Below the pieces are notes generated by a model. It worked only from the letters and a program-made list of their open reading frames with translations, made no database searches and had not been told where the DNA came from. DNA of 64,000 bases from Orrella marina. GTDB lineage: Bacteria > Pseudomonadota > Gammaproteobacteria > Burkholderiales > Burkholderiaceae_B. Location: NCBI RefSeq assembly GCF_003058465.1, contig NZ_CP028901.1, positions 992,001-1,056,000 on the forward strand, read 5' to 3'. Both the position numbers and the translations under genes were made by a program. This document shows positions 31,882-41,263 of this stretch, one piece after another (within the stretch, counting starts at the first letter, position 1; each line of letters starts with the position of its first letter).

Positions 31882-32305
31882 CGTGAAACTCCTTTTCTCG
31901 AGTGTGCTTGGCGGCTCACCCGGATAGTTTCATCGATGGACTCCCGTAAATGTCAAACTTCTACTGCCACCCCGGCAGAGCAGGGGGATTTCCAACGTTT
32001 GTTTAAACAACTTTTTATATCAAGCGGTTAAATTATAGATTTCATTCAATGGATGAAATAAAGGGGCTCGGCCCCCTTTACCAGCAGGCTCTGCCTGCAA
32101 AAGCACAGATGCTGGAAACTCGCCCGGCATTGTTGTCATGGATGGATCCGCGGGGAACATGCATTCCAGACACGCAGAGGTATGCACGCAAAGGCATACA
32201 AGAGATCTGAGCCATGTACCAAAGCTTGACCCGGGCAATACTCCATACTACATATGAGGTCGTGATAATTCCTCCAAGCCGCACCCCACCTCTTCAGGAG
32301 ATACC
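31882..32305. other. spacer with hairpins, upstream of the aminotransferase pair
   Basis: Contains the left side of the IS200-type element and, at 32060-32098, two more hairpins (AAAGGGG/CCCCTTT and GCAGGC-TCT-GCCTGC). No gene is visible. The promoter of the aminotransferase genes should lie near the 3' side. Confidence 0.5.
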
Positions 32306-33691
32306 ATGTCCGGCACGGCAACAGCAGTCACGAAGTCAACCCAGCAAACACATCAGGACAAGTCAGACCGAGCCGGTTCCGACGCTCAGAATCACGCGCT
32401 TGAACAAGCTCACGAACGCTACCGAAATCGTAATCCGTTGAGCCTGGCTCAACACCAGAAAGCAGCAAAGGTGATGCCTGGCGGGAATACTCGAACCGTC
32501 CTTTTCAGTGACCCGTTCCCTATCACACTGGTCTGCTCGCAGGGATGCCAAGTCACCTCAATCGACGGCGACACCTACATCGACTATCTCGGAGAATTCA
32601 CCGCCGGCCTATACGGGCACTCCGACCCGGTGATCAGACAAGCCGTTGTCGACGCGCTCGATAGCGGATGGGTCAGGGGAGGGCACATCCCCCAGGAGGA
32701 GACGCTCGCCAGCCTGATCTGCTCCAGATTCCCGAGTGTTGAAATGGTCCGCTTCACCAACTCCGGAACCGAAGCCAATCTGTACGCGATTTCTACGGCA
32801 TGCGCGGTTACCGGGCGATCGAAAGTCATGGTGTTCGAAGGGGGCTATCATGGCGGCGTACTGATGTTTGGTGCAACGCCTAGTCCGATCGTGGCACCGT
32901 ACGAGTTCGTCCGAGCTCCGTATAACGATTGGGAAGGCACAGAAGCGTTACTGCGTGCCAATGCGGATGACCTTGCATGCGTTCTGATCGAACCCATGCA
33001 AGGCTCTGCCGGGTGCATTGTTGCCGAGCCTGCGTTCTTGCAGGCGATCCGAGACTGGACCACAGCGAACGACGTGGTGCTCATCTTTGATGAGGTCATG
33101 ACCTCCCGGCTTTCTGGCGGTGGATTGCAGCAACTGCACGGCATCACCCCTGACATGACGACACTGGGAAAGTACATCGGCGGCGGTTTTAGCTTTGGCG
33201 CATTTGGTGGGCGGCAGGATCTGATGCAGATCTACGACCCGCTACAGCCAGGCTATGTTGCGCATGCGGGCACATTCAACAACAACGTGTTCACGATGAG
33301 TGCCGGCGCGGCCGGTTTGAGTCAGGTGTACACCCAGGAAGCGGCTACAGCACTGAACCAGCGGGGAGATGTTTTGCGCACGCGTTTGAATCGCATCGCG
33401 CAAAACGCGCCATTTCCGATGCAGTTCACCGGCATAGGGTCCCTCATGAACGTGCACATGACGTCTGAACCGGTACGAAGCATCCGCGATTTAACCCACA
33501 GCAACGCAGTGCTTAGAGACCTGTTCTACTTTGAGTTGCTGGAGCAGAATATCTGGCCGACTCGTCGGGGCATGCTCAATCTTTCCTTGCCCATGGGCGA
33601 CACCGAATTCGATGCACTCGCGCGGGCAGTGCAACGGTTCGTGGACCAGTACGGAAGGCTGTTTGAGGGTGAGCTCAATGCGCGCAAATGA
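32306..33691 (+). CDS. class-III PLP aminotransferase (glutamate-1-semialdehyde-aminomutase-like)
   Basis: 461 aa. Fold-type I, class III. The PLP-binding Lys should be Lys289 (TLGKYIGGG), with the PLP-phosphate region NSGTEAN and the ring-contact Asp in VVLIFDEVMTSR. The KVMPGGNTRTVLFSDPFPI start, the GEFTAGLYGHSDP segment and NNNVFTMSAG fit the aminomutase-like subgroup rather than ornithine transaminases. AGGAG stands 5 bases before the ATG. A Ser/Thr/Gln-rich leader of about 35 residues is not part of the fold. It pairs with a second class-III enzyme 63 bp downstream. It probably removes or moves an amino group on a beta- or gamma-amino acid; no exact substrate can be given. Confidence 0.9.
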   Translation: MSGTATAVTKSTQQTHQDKSDRAGSDAQNHALEQAHERYRNRNPLSLAQHQKAAKVMPGGNTRTVLFSDPFPITLVCSQGCQVTSIDGDTYIDYLGEFTAGLYGHSDPVIRQAVVDALDSGWVRGGHIPQEETLASLICSRFPSVEMVRFTNSGTEANLYAISTACAVTGRSKVMVFEGGYHGGVLMFGATPSPIVAPYEFVRAPYNDWEGTEALLRANADDLACVLIEPMQGSAGCIVAEPAFLQAIRDWTTANDVVLIFDEVMTSRLSGGGLQQLHGITPDMTTLGKYIGGGFSFGAFGGRQDLMQIYDPLQPGYVAHAGTFNNNVFTMSAGAAGLSQVYTQEAATALNQRGDVLRTRLNRIAQNAPFPMQFTGIGSLMNVHMTSEPVRSIRDLTHSNAVLRDLFYFELLEQNIWPTRRGMLNLSLPMGDTEFDALARAVQRFVDQYGRLFEGELNARK

Positions 33692-33754
33692 GAGCACACA
33701 GTCTGACAACAATGTAGACCAGATGGCCGCGATGGATGATCAGGGACAAATGCG

Positions 33755-35188
33755 ATGAGTACGCGAACATCCTCAGACAGAAGCGAATCTGGCAGCCCAT
33801 CCCAGTCCTGCACTGCAAGCCATCCTTCCAGTTCAGCAGACGCACGCCCTCGACAAGGAGGCCCGGTTCAGTTCTTCTACCAGAGTCCCACTGAGGCCCG
33901 AAGACCCACGGTCGCCAGAGGAGAGGGCATTTACCTCTGGGACACGACAGGCAAGCGATACGTGGATGCATCCTCCGGTCCGATTGCCGTCAACATTGGA
34001 CATGGCAACCAGCGTGTTATGCAGGCAGCGATGCGCCAGATGGAAAAGGTTTCCTATGCAAGCAGGCTATTCTTTGAGAACGACGCGAACGCGCAGCTCG
34101 CCGATCTGATTGCTCAACACGCTGGACCGGGACTGGAACGCGCATTTTTTGTGTCAGGCGGCTCCGAAGCCACCGAAGCTGCGATGAAACTGGCCCGGCA
34201 ACACGCCGTTGTACGGGGAGAATCGTCGCGCTGGAAGGTTATTTCCCGTAATCCGAGTTATCACGGATCGACGCTCGGTGCAGTCGGCGTGAGCGGAGAC
34301 TTCGTATCAGAAGGTATGTACGGTGTGATGACCCGGATCATGCCCAAGGCTCCAGCACCGTTTAGCTACCGGATACCGGATGGTCAGACGGCCGAGACCT
34401 ATGCTATGGCGTGTGCGGACGAACTTGAAAACATCATTGAGCAAGAAGGGCCTCAGACCGTGCTGGCGTTCATCATGGAACCCGTTGGAGGGCTCGCCAC
34501 AGGCGCGCTGGTATCGACCGAAGCCTACTGCCGCCGAGTCCGGGAGATCTGTACCCGCCATGGTGTACTGCTGATTTTCGATGAGGTCATGAGTGGTGTC
34601 GGACGAACAGGTACATTTCTGACCTCGCACCAGTTTCAGAATGTGCAGCCAGACCTGGTGACACTGGCCAAAGGTCTTGCTTCGGGATACACACCGCTTG
34701 GTGCAGTGCTTGCATCCCGTTCGATGGTGGAAGAAATTTCATCAACTGGCGGATTCATGCACGGCCACACCTACTCGTCGAATCCGCTCTCATGTGCGAT
34801 CGGCGTGGCAACGATGCAGGAAACGATTGACAATGATCTCCCTCATAACTCGGCCGTTATGGGCGAGTATCTTCGTGAGAAGCTTCTTGCCCTGCAGACC
34901 AGGCACGAAGTGATCGGTGACGTGCGCGGCAAAGGCTTGCTCATGGCGCTGGAGATCGTTTCTGACAAAGCGTCCAAAACTGTTTTCCCGGGGGGCATCA
35001 ATGCCATCTCGACCATCGTGAACCTTGCCATGCAACGAGGCCTGCTCCTGTACTCACGGCGGACCGCCCAGGGGCGTTACGGAGAATGGCTCATGGTTGC
35101 GCCACCTTTGATTGTGACACGCGAGGAGATCGACCTGATCACGGATTTGATTGATAACACGCTGACCGCATTTGCCAATCAGCTCTGA
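33755..35188 (+). CDS. class-III PLP aminotransferase
   Basis: 477 aa. PLP Lys306 in TLAKGLASGYTPLGA, PLP-phosphate loop VSGGSEATEAAMKLAR, NPSYHGSTLGAVGVSG and the ring Asp in LLIFDEVMSGVGRTG. These match beta-alanine/omega-amino-acid:pyruvate type enzymes. It lies 63 bp after the previous aminotransferase and is probably in the same operon. The two have clearly different sequences, so they are not a recent duplication; they may act on successive or different amino groups. The first 30 residues are Ser-rich and not conserved. Confidence 0.92.
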   Translation: MSTRTSSDRSESGSPSQSCTASHPSSSADARPRQGGPVQFFYQSPTEARRPTVARGEGIYLWDTTGKRYVDASSGPIAVNIGHGNQRVMQAAMRQMEKVSYASRLFFENDANAQLADLIAQHAGPGLERAFFVSGGSEATEAAMKLARQHAVVRGESSRWKVISRNPSYHGSTLGAVGVSGDFVSEGMYGVMTRIMPKAPAPFSYRIPDGQTAETYAMACADELENIIEQEGPQTVLAFIMEPVGGLATGALVSTEAYCRRVREICTRHGVLLIFDEVMSGVGRTGTFLTSHQFQNVQPDLVTLAKGLASGYTPLGAVLASRSMVEEISSTGGFMHGHTYSSNPLSCAIGVATMQETIDNDLPHNSAVMGEYLREKLLALQTRHEVIGDVRGKGLLMALEIVSDKASKTVFPGGINAISTIVNLAMQRGLLLYSRRTAQGRYGEWLMVAPPLIVTREEIDLITDLIDNTLTAFANQL

Positions 35189-35615
35189 GTAACTAGTGCG
35201 GTGAGGTGCACCAATCCATATACATCAAGTCGCTGTGCACCACTCCACGTACACGTATCGCCGATACGGCGGCCCTTCAAGGCCCCTGGCAGCCTGGGAC
35301 GGCTTGCATCGTTCCATTGAGTTGTTCTTTTTGGAATACTGCTTCGCGGGTGACTGACCTCAACGCCTCGCCTGGTTTACACCGATCCGAACGTTCTCCT
35401 TGATGTACGCAGCAGTTCACAGCGTTTATCCGGTCGGGCAGAGCACACCGTATCATGTACGCAATCAGATGCGAAGCCGTTAGCAGACTTGCTCCTGGCG
35501 GGGGAGGATGCGTTAATGCGGCACAGCAGTGTCAGCGAGCTATGCCAGCGAGAAAGGCTTTTCGGGGCCTCACCTCGCACAATGCACCATATGACTGGAC
35601 GGGGAATACGACAAC
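35189..35615. other. 427-bp spacer
   Basis: No supportable gene between the second aminotransferase and the first MmgE/PrpD gene. No terminator or promoter stands out. Confidence 0.45.
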
Positions 35616-37136
35616 ATGACAACTGCAGGCAGCCAGACCGGGTATTCAACAGGCAATGACCTTTCATACCAAGGTCCAGACGAAAACACCAGTACCACGA
35701 CGGCAGTGGGAGCAGAGCCCGGCCAGGGCCAGAGCAGAGCGCTTGCGACGTTTGTTTCCAGTCTCATGTTTGACGATATTCCTGACGAAGTCATCGCTCG
35801 CATGAGAACCAGCATGCTGGACAGTATCGGATGCTGTCTCTATGGGGCGACACTACCCTGGACGCGTCACGTCAGCGACATGGTTGACCTTGAAGAATCC
35901 GTGAAGCAGGTCTCGATCTGGGGGACGGATCGCTGGACATCCCTCTCAAATGCAGTGCTGGTCAATTCGACTGCCGGTCATGCGTTTGAGCTGGACGATA
36001 TCCATAAGGAATCGATCATCCACGCCGGTTCGATTGCAACACCCATTGTGCTCGGCTATGCGCAGCTCGCACGAACCGGATTCTCCCCGACGGTGGGTGA
36101 TAAGAAACGGGCCAAATCTGTTTCAGGACAGGATGTCTTGACTGGCATGGTTGCCGGCTACGAACTCGGCACCCGGGTCGGTAACGCGGCGACCATGGAC
36201 CTTTTCTTTCGCGGGTTCCACCCGCAAGGGACATCGGGCGTGTTTGTGGCGGCAGCCTGCGCGGCACGCATGATGAATCTAGACACCGAGCAAACGCTAC
36301 ATGCGCTGGGTATTGTGGGCTCCCAGGCAGGCGGACTGATGGCAGCGCAAGAAGGCGCCATGGTCAAGCGGTTTCATAGCGGCCGGGCAGCGCAGAGCGG
36401 TGTTTACTCAGCCCTGCTGGCAGCACGTGGATTCACAGGCATCGAGGACGTTCTGGAGGCACCCTATGGCGGCTATCTGAACAGTTACTCCAGCAAACCG
36501 AACTATTCACGACTGCTCGATGGCCTGGGAGTCCAGTGGGAAACGGCAAAGGTTGGATACAAACCTCACGCCTGCGTCACCAGTATTCACAGTGCGCTGG
36601 ATGCGTTTGCCCATTTGCTTCAAACCCACTCAATCGCCCCGGATCAGATTCGTGAAGTCAGGATTGGCGTGAGCCAGATGACTCACACCCACTGTGCCTG
36701 GGAGTACCGGGCGCAAGGCGTCACCGCGGCACAGATGAATCTCTATTACGGTATCGCGGTCACCGCACTGGACGGCATGGCATTCGTTGCCCAGTACGAC
36801 CAGAGCCGAATCACCGATCCAGCGATCATGAACTTTATCCAGAAGATTCAAGCATCAGTCGACCCGGAGATTGATGCCATGGGCCCTGGCTACCGCCATG
36901 CAGCCAGGGTGCAGATTGACCTGACAGACGGTAGAACAGTCCACCACGAGATCCTGAACCGCCGTGGCAGCCCTGAGAATCCCTTGTCCCATGATGAAGT
37001 GGTTTACAAGTTCAGACACGTCGTTGGCGGGATTCTGAATAGCTCGACCATTGATGAATACATTCGACTGACCGAAACGATCGACAAAGCGCAAACAGTC
37101 GAACCCTTGCTCGCACTGCTTGCCCGACCGCTATAG
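35616..37136 (+). CDS. MmgE/PrpD-family protein
   Basis: 506 aa. The family includes 2-methylcitrate dehydratase, cis-aconitate decarboxylase and iminodisuccinate epimerase. Landmarks: SMLDSIGCCLYGA, NSTAGHAFELDDIHKESIIH, GYELGTRVGNAA, FHPQGTSGVFVAAACAARMM, AMVKRFHSGRAAQSGVYSAL and KPHACVTSIHSALDAF. A polar N-terminal tail of about 40 residues is extra. It faces a second family member (37166-38566, minus) with only 29 bp between stops. Given its neighbours (aminotransferases, Bug proteins, CoA-transferase) a role on a di- or tricarboxylate is likely. The reaction cannot be named. Confidence 0.9.
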   Translation: MTTAGSQTGYSTGNDLSYQGPDENTSTTTAVGAEPGQGQSRALATFVSSLMFDDIPDEVIARMRTSMLDSIGCCLYGATLPWTRHVSDMVDLEESVKQVSIWGTDRWTSLSNAVLVNSTAGHAFELDDIHKESIIHAGSIATPIVLGYAQLARTGFSPTVGDKKRAKSVSGQDVLTGMVAGYELGTRVGNAATMDLFFRGFHPQGTSGVFVAAACAARMMNLDTEQTLHALGIVGSQAGGLMAAQEGAMVKRFHSGRAAQSGVYSALLAARGFTGIEDVLEAPYGGYLNSYSSKPNYSRLLDGLGVQWETAKVGYKPHACVTSIHSALDAFAHLLQTHSIAPDQIREVRIGVSQMTHTHCAWEYRAQGVTAAQMNLYYGIAVTALDGMAFVAQYDQSRITDPAIMNFIQKIQASVDPEIDAMGPGYRHAARVQIDLTDGRTVHHEILNRRGSPENPLSHDEVVYKFRHVVGGILNSSTIDEYIRLTETIDKAQTVEPLLALLARPL

Positions 37137-37165
37137 GGTTCAGGACCAGGTCAGCGGCCTGTGCG

Positions 37166-38566
37166 TCAGGGACGAAGCAAAGCAGTGAGTTCGCGGATAT
37201 CTCGAAGTTTCTCGAGACCCAGCAGACGATCAAACGACGCCTTGACGCAAGCAGACGGAAGAGAGACCTGTGCACAGTCGCTGTATTTATCCCACAACTC
37301 CGCCGGAGTCATTGGATAGTGAATGCCACGACCCGGAAGGTTATCGACTTTTCTGGACAGAACCGTACCGTTAACGAGGGTGACGCGAACCTCGGCACCG
37401 AACTGGTTTGGTGAGTCGTCTGCCATGTCGGGATGCGCGCGAGTCGTAGAACGCGCCATCATGGCCCGGACCTCTGGATCGTGAAATGCATCCCCCTCGA
37501 AATCGGCAATCCTCACGGCCTGACTGACCAGTGCCCGGCACACGGCATATTGAGCCGAAAATTTTGCGGCCATAGGCGTTCCCGGATCCGGATCATCGGT
37601 ATGGACCAGGCGTCGCTTGTGTAACAGGATCTCGATGGCCTGAACATCCTCAAGAGAAAATGCCTCCTCCTTGCGCAGTTGCAGCATCATGGTCACGGCA
37701 GGAATAGCGCTACCACAGCTTGGAAACTGCTTCAGACCCATCTGCTCGCCAAGCACCTCAAGCGGATCAGCCCAGTCCTCGAATATTCTGTCGGGGTTGA
37801 AGTTGCCTGTACCGTTAAAGACATTGAAAAATCCCTGCTTGTGCTCAAAGGCAGTGGTGTTGGCATCAAACCCTTCGCGCGCCAGCAGGACGGCGAGCAG
37901 GCCGTTGCGCGCACACTGGCCGACATGCAATGGCTTGACCATCGTCCCGAAATTGGCTTTGATCCCACTCGCCATGGAGGTGGCGATCGCCAGCGCAGTC
38001 GCCATCTGCGCCTGAGACAGACTCAACAGGTAACCGCATGCTGCCACCGTCCCGAAGATACCGATGGTCGCAGTTGGATGCCATCCCTTGTCGTAGTGAT
38101 GAAAATTCACGGATCGGGCAACACGAATCTCGGTTTCAATCCCGATCACATAAGCCCGGATGAGATCCAGTCCGGAACGCGCCTCCTGCTCAGCCAGCGC
38201 CAGCAACGAGCAGACAAGCGGAACCGACTGATGACCGCCCATTGGCTGGCTGAAATCATCGTAATCCAGCGCATGCGACGCGGTCGAGTTGACCATGGCA
38301 GCATCGAGCAGGGTTGCCCGTAATCGTGTACCAAGAATACTTGCCGGTCCGGACTCGCCAGAGACACCGATGGCCGCCATCAGTTTGCGAACACTCGCTT
38401 CATTCACACCCGCCAGTGTGACACCGACGGTATCCAGTATCGCCAGTCTGGATGACTCAATCGCCTGCTCAGAAATACGGTCAACCTCAAAACTCACAAT
38501 TCGACGGGCCAGCTCAACGGCGACGGGATCGCTTCGGGATGCTACAGACATGTTTGATACGCTCAA
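37166..38566 (-). CDS. MmgE/PrpD-family protein
   Basis: 466 aa, normal family length. Landmarks: SRLAILDTVGVTLAGV, NSTASHALDYDDFSQPMGGH, YVIGIETEIRVAR, GWHPTATIGIFGTVAACGYL, GTMVKPLHVGQCARNG and FPSCGSAIPAVTMM. It is convergent with another member of the family and probably not in the same transcript. The pair differ strongly in sequence, so they are likely to have separate substrates or to form different enzymes. A Bug binding protein follows on the same strand further upstream (38891-39880), which could be co-regulated. Confidence 0.92.
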   Translation of the reverse strand: MSVSNMSVASRSDPVAVELARRIVSFEVDRISEQAIESSRLAILDTVGVTLAGVNEASVRKLMAAIGVSGESGPASILGTRLRATLLDAAMVNSTASHALDYDDFSQPMGGHQSVPLVCSLLALAEQEARSGLDLIRAYVIGIETEIRVARSVNFHHYDKGWHPTATIGIFGTVAACGYLLSLSQAQMATALAIATSMASGIKANFGTMVKPLHVGQCARNGLLAVLLAREGFDANTTAFEHKQGFFNVFNGTGNFNPDRIFEDWADPLEVLGEQMGLKQFPSCGSAIPAVTMMLQLRKEEAFSLEDVQAIEILLHKRRLVHTDDPDPGTPMAAKFSAQYAVCRALVSQAVRIADFEGDAFHDPEVRAMMARSTTRAHPDMADDSPNQFGAEVRVTLVNGTVLSRKVDNLPGRGIHYPMTPAELWDKYSDCAQVSLPSACVKASFDRLLGLEKLRDIRELTALLRP

Positions 38567-38890
38567 TCGGAAAGTTCGATGGATTCAGGGATACTGGTCA
38601 GTGTGTCGACAGCGAACAGGAACAGGCTCGGAGCCATCCAGAGATTGCCACTGCGCTGGAGTGGTCCCGAGACCACCGTTTCGACATAAAGACGGCTCGC
38701 CAGTGTCCCTGGACCCAGAAACAATGCGCCCGGACATCACTGTCACAGGCGCATCATAAAAACGGGTGGATCGGATCGATCTGCAGTGAACTCGGTGAAT
38801 CACATCGATCTGATTGCTCTGGCAGAGTCAGGTCCGATGCAAGCTCATCAGCGAAATCGACTGATCACACCCACACCTGCATTGTTCACA
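38567..38890. other. 324-bp spacer
   Basis: Between the minus-strand PrpD-like gene and the minus-strand Bug gene. No gene or clear terminator seen. Confidence 0.45.
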
Positions 38891-39880
38891 TCAGTTGAGC
38901 TTGATACCACGCTCTTGAATGATGGCAGACCACATTTGCGACTCGCTGTCGATGATCCTGGCAAGTTCCTCGGGCGTCGAGGTTTCAATATCCAGGCCCA
39001 CCTTGCTCAGGCGCTCCTGCACATCCGGGTTCTTGAGAGCCTTGACGATTGCCTGGTTCCACCACTGTACTGTCTCGGGCGGCATGCCAGCCGGTCCGAT
39101 GAATGCGTACCAGTTGGTTGCGTTAAATCCTGGATAGAGTTCGCCCAGCGCAGGGATGTCCGGATAATGGATCGAACGCGTTTCACCAGACGATGCGATG
39201 GGGATCAGCGCACCAGATTCGATGTGCGGCTTGACTGAAGAGGGTACGCCAAAGTAGGCATCCACCCGACCGGTGATCAGGTCGTTCATTGCGGGTGCTC
39301 CACCCTTGTACGGGATGTGCAGCATGTCAATGCCAGCCCGCTGGTTGAGCATCTCGCCTGCCATGTGCGAAGCAGCACCAATCCCTGAAGAGCCGTAGTT
39401 CACCTTGCCAGGATTCTTCTTTGCGTACTCGATGAACTCGTCAAATGTCTTGACACCTAACGAAGACGGAACCACCAGGATGTTGGGAAAGTTCACGGCC
39501 ATCGAGATTGGGACAAAGTCCTGCTTCACATCAAAGCCGACTTTTGACAGATGAGGCAGCACCGTGAGCGGCCCCACGGAAGTCAGCATGATGGTGGATC
39601 CATCCTTGGGTGCCGTCAACAGACTCTGCTGGGCCACTACACCACCGGCACCGGGACGGTTCAATACTGCAATCGCCAGCCCCTCATTGTCCAGGCCAAC
39701 CTGGTTGGCAACAGTACGGGTCGTGGTGTCAGTACCACCACCAGCCGAGAAGCCAACCATCATGGTTGCGTTCTCGAACGGAGCCTTCTGGGCTGACACG
39801 GGTGCAGGCGCAATGCTCATCGCCATTGCACCGGTCAGTAGCGCGACTGCCGACAGCTTGTGAAGACTGGGCTTGTTCAT
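38891..39880 (-). CDS. Bug/TctC-family periplasmic substrate-binding protein
   Basis: 329 aa. Signal peptide about 30 residues ending PVSA-QKAP. Bug landmarks: MMVGFSAGGGTDTTTR, LNRPGAGGVVAQQ, YGSSGIGAASHMAGEM and MLHIPYKGGAPAMNDL. GGAGA stands 7 bases before the ATG. An IS4-family element is inserted only 35 bp upstream of the target duplication edge (44 bp from the start codon), so the native promoter has probably been cut off. Expression would now depend on the element or be lost. Confidence 0.93.
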   Translation of the reverse strand: MNKPSLHKLSAVALLTGAMAMSIAPAPVSAQKAPFENATMMVGFSAGGGTDTTTRTVANQVGLDNEGLAIAVLNRPGAGGVVAQQSLLTAPKDGSTIMLTSVGPLTVLPHLSKVGFDVKQDFVPISMAVNFPNILVVPSSLGVKTFDEFIEYAKKNPGKVNYGSSGIGAASHMAGEMLNQRAGIDMLHIPYKGGAPAMNDLITGRVDAYFGVPSSVKPHIESGALIPIASSGETRSIHYPDIPALGELYPGFNATNWYAFIGPAGMPPETVQWWNQAIVKALKNPDVQERLSKVGLDIETSTPEELARIIDSESQMWSAIIQERGIKLN

Positions 39881-39914
39881 GATTTATCTCCGGTATGGAC
39901 TGAAAGAACGATAT

Positions 39915-39923
39915 ATTGATCAT
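39915..39923. repeat. target-site duplication, left copy
   Basis: ATTGATCAT directly flanks the left inverted repeat of the IS4-family element; the same nine bases flank the right end at 41255-41263. Exact match shows the insertion is undisturbed and probably recent. Confidence 0.92.
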
Positions 39924-41254
39924 CACTAGTGTCCGGTTAAACCGGTAATTTTTTCAGTGAAAGCCAGTATTGGCGCGGCTTTCGAGACGATTTTGTTTGG
40001 TGCCGATTTGAAACTGAATTCTTCATTTTTGAGTACTTTCGAAAGGGTAGACCTTTTGGGAGTGGCTCATGAACGTCGGCAAGACCTTGTTTGCGCAACT
40101 CATGGAGTTCGTGCCCTGGACGAGCTTTGGCCGGATTGTCGAGCGCTACGGTGGCAACACACGGGTTCGCCGGTTGAGCTGTGCAGAGCAATTTCGAGTC
40201 ATGGCCTTTGCGCAGTTGACCTGGCGAGAAAGTCTGAGAGATATCGAAGTCACGCTCGGTGCACATCCCAGCAAGCTCTACGGTATGGGCTTTCGTCACA
40301 GCATTCGTCGCTCGACCCTGGCCGATGCCAACGAGTCTCGGGACTGGCGCATCTGGTCCGATCTTGCGGCGTTGCTGATCAAACGTGCCCGCAAACTGTA
40401 CAGCGACACGGATCTGGTCGGCCTCGATCTCAAGAACACAGTCTATGCACTGGACTCCACTACGATCGACCTCTGCCTGAGTCTGTTCGACTGGGCCAGC
40501 TTTCGACAGACCAAAGCAGCGGTCAAGATGCATACACTGCTCGATCTTCGAGGAAGCATCCCGGCTTTCATCCATATCAGCAACGGCAAGATGCACGACG
40601 TCAACGTGCTCGACGTCATGCCTGTGGAGGCAGGTTCGTTCTATGTCATGGACCGCGGCTACCTCGACTTTGCTCGTCTGTTTGCGATGCATCAGCGCGG
40701 CGCGTTCTTTGTCACCCGAGCCAAGTCCAATACCCGGATGCGAAGGATCTACTCGCGGCGTACCGATCGACAGAGTGGCGTCATCTGCGATCAGACGGTG
40801 GTGTTCAACGGATTTCTTGCCGCACGACACTACCCAGAGCAACTGCGAAGGATCCGGTTCAAAGATCCCACGACGGGCAAAACGCTGGTCTTTCTGACCA
40901 ACAACTTTGCGCTCGCGCCCCTGACGATTGCCACGCTTTACAAGAATCGCTGGCAGGTCGAACTGTTCTTCAAGTGGATCAAGCAACACCTCAGGATCAA
41001 GAAATTCCTGGGCAACAGCGAGAACGCGGTCAAGACGCAGATCTGGTGCGCTGTCTCGACCTACGTACTGATTGCCATTGTGAAAAAGGAACTTCAAATT
41101 GAGGCCTCACTCTACACTTTGCTACAGATTCTGTCGGTGTCTGTCTTCGAGAAAACCCAGCTTTTATGCGTCTTTCGAGAGACTGATGACCAGAATGAAC
41201 GAACCGATCTTCCTAAGCAATTGAAATTATTCGAAAGTTAACCGGACAGCAGTG
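39924..41254 (+). mobile_element. complete IS4-family insertion sequence, 1331 bp
   Basis: Left end CACTAGTGTCCGGTTAA (39924-39940) and right end TTAACCGGACAGCAGTG (41238-41254) are inverted repeats of 17 bp with two mismatches. A 9-bp target duplication flanks them. One intact transposase gene fills the inside. I cannot name the exact element without a database. Confidence 0.95.
40069..41241 (+). CDS. IS4-family DDE transposase
   Basis: 390 aa, intact. DDE core: first Asp in TVYALDSTTIDLCLS, second Asp in FYVMDRGYLDFARL, and the IS4 signature with the catalytic Glu in LYKNRWQVELFFKWIKQHL (the Y-2-R-3-E-6-K motif). The stop lies inside the right inverted repeat edge (41239-41241), as often in compact IS elements. 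The N-terminal region (FGRIVERYGGNTRVRRLSC) is the DNA-binding part. It catalyses cut-and-paste movement of the element. Confidence 0.96.
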   Translation: MNVGKTLFAQLMEFVPWTSFGRIVERYGGNTRVRRLSCAEQFRVMAFAQLTWRESLRDIEVTLGAHPSKLYGMGFRHSIRRSTLADANESRDWRIWSDLAALLIKRARKLYSDTDLVGLDLKNTVYALDSTTIDLCLSLFDWASFRQTKAAVKMHTLLDLRGSIPAFIHISNGKMHDVNVLDVMPVEAGSFYVMDRGYLDFARLFAMHQRGAFFVTRAKSNTRMRRIYSRRTDRQSGVICDQTVVFNGFLAARHYPEQLRRIRFKDPTTGKTLVFLTNNFALAPLTIATLYKNRWQVELFFKWIKQHLRIKKFLGNSENAVKTQIWCAVSTYVLIAIVKKELQIEASLYTLLQILSVSVFEKTQLLCVFRETDDQNERTDLPKQLKLFES

Positions 41255-41263
41255 ATTGATCAT
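41255..41263. repeat. target-site duplication, right copy
   Basis: ATTGATCAT, identical to 39915-39923, directly after the right inverted repeat of the IS4-family element. Confidence 0.92.

Larger units (their letters stand above)
31350..31980 (-). mobile_element. IS200/IS605-family insertion element (approximate limits)
   Basis: A single HUH transposase gene flanked by small hairpins (31350-31446 on one side, CTGCC/GGCAG at 31964-31978 on the other). This family has no inverted repeats or target duplication, so the exact ends cannot be fixed by eye. No accessory tnpB is present. Confidence 0.6.

Noticed and set aside
36158..36367. Small minus-strand frame inside the first PrpD-like gene
   Set aside because: Lies fully within a well-supported gene on the other strand with no independent support.
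39937..41097. 386-codon open frame on the minus strand inside the IS element
   Set aside because: Antisense of an intact IS4-family transposase with all catalytic motifs; no domain is seen in the antisense product.
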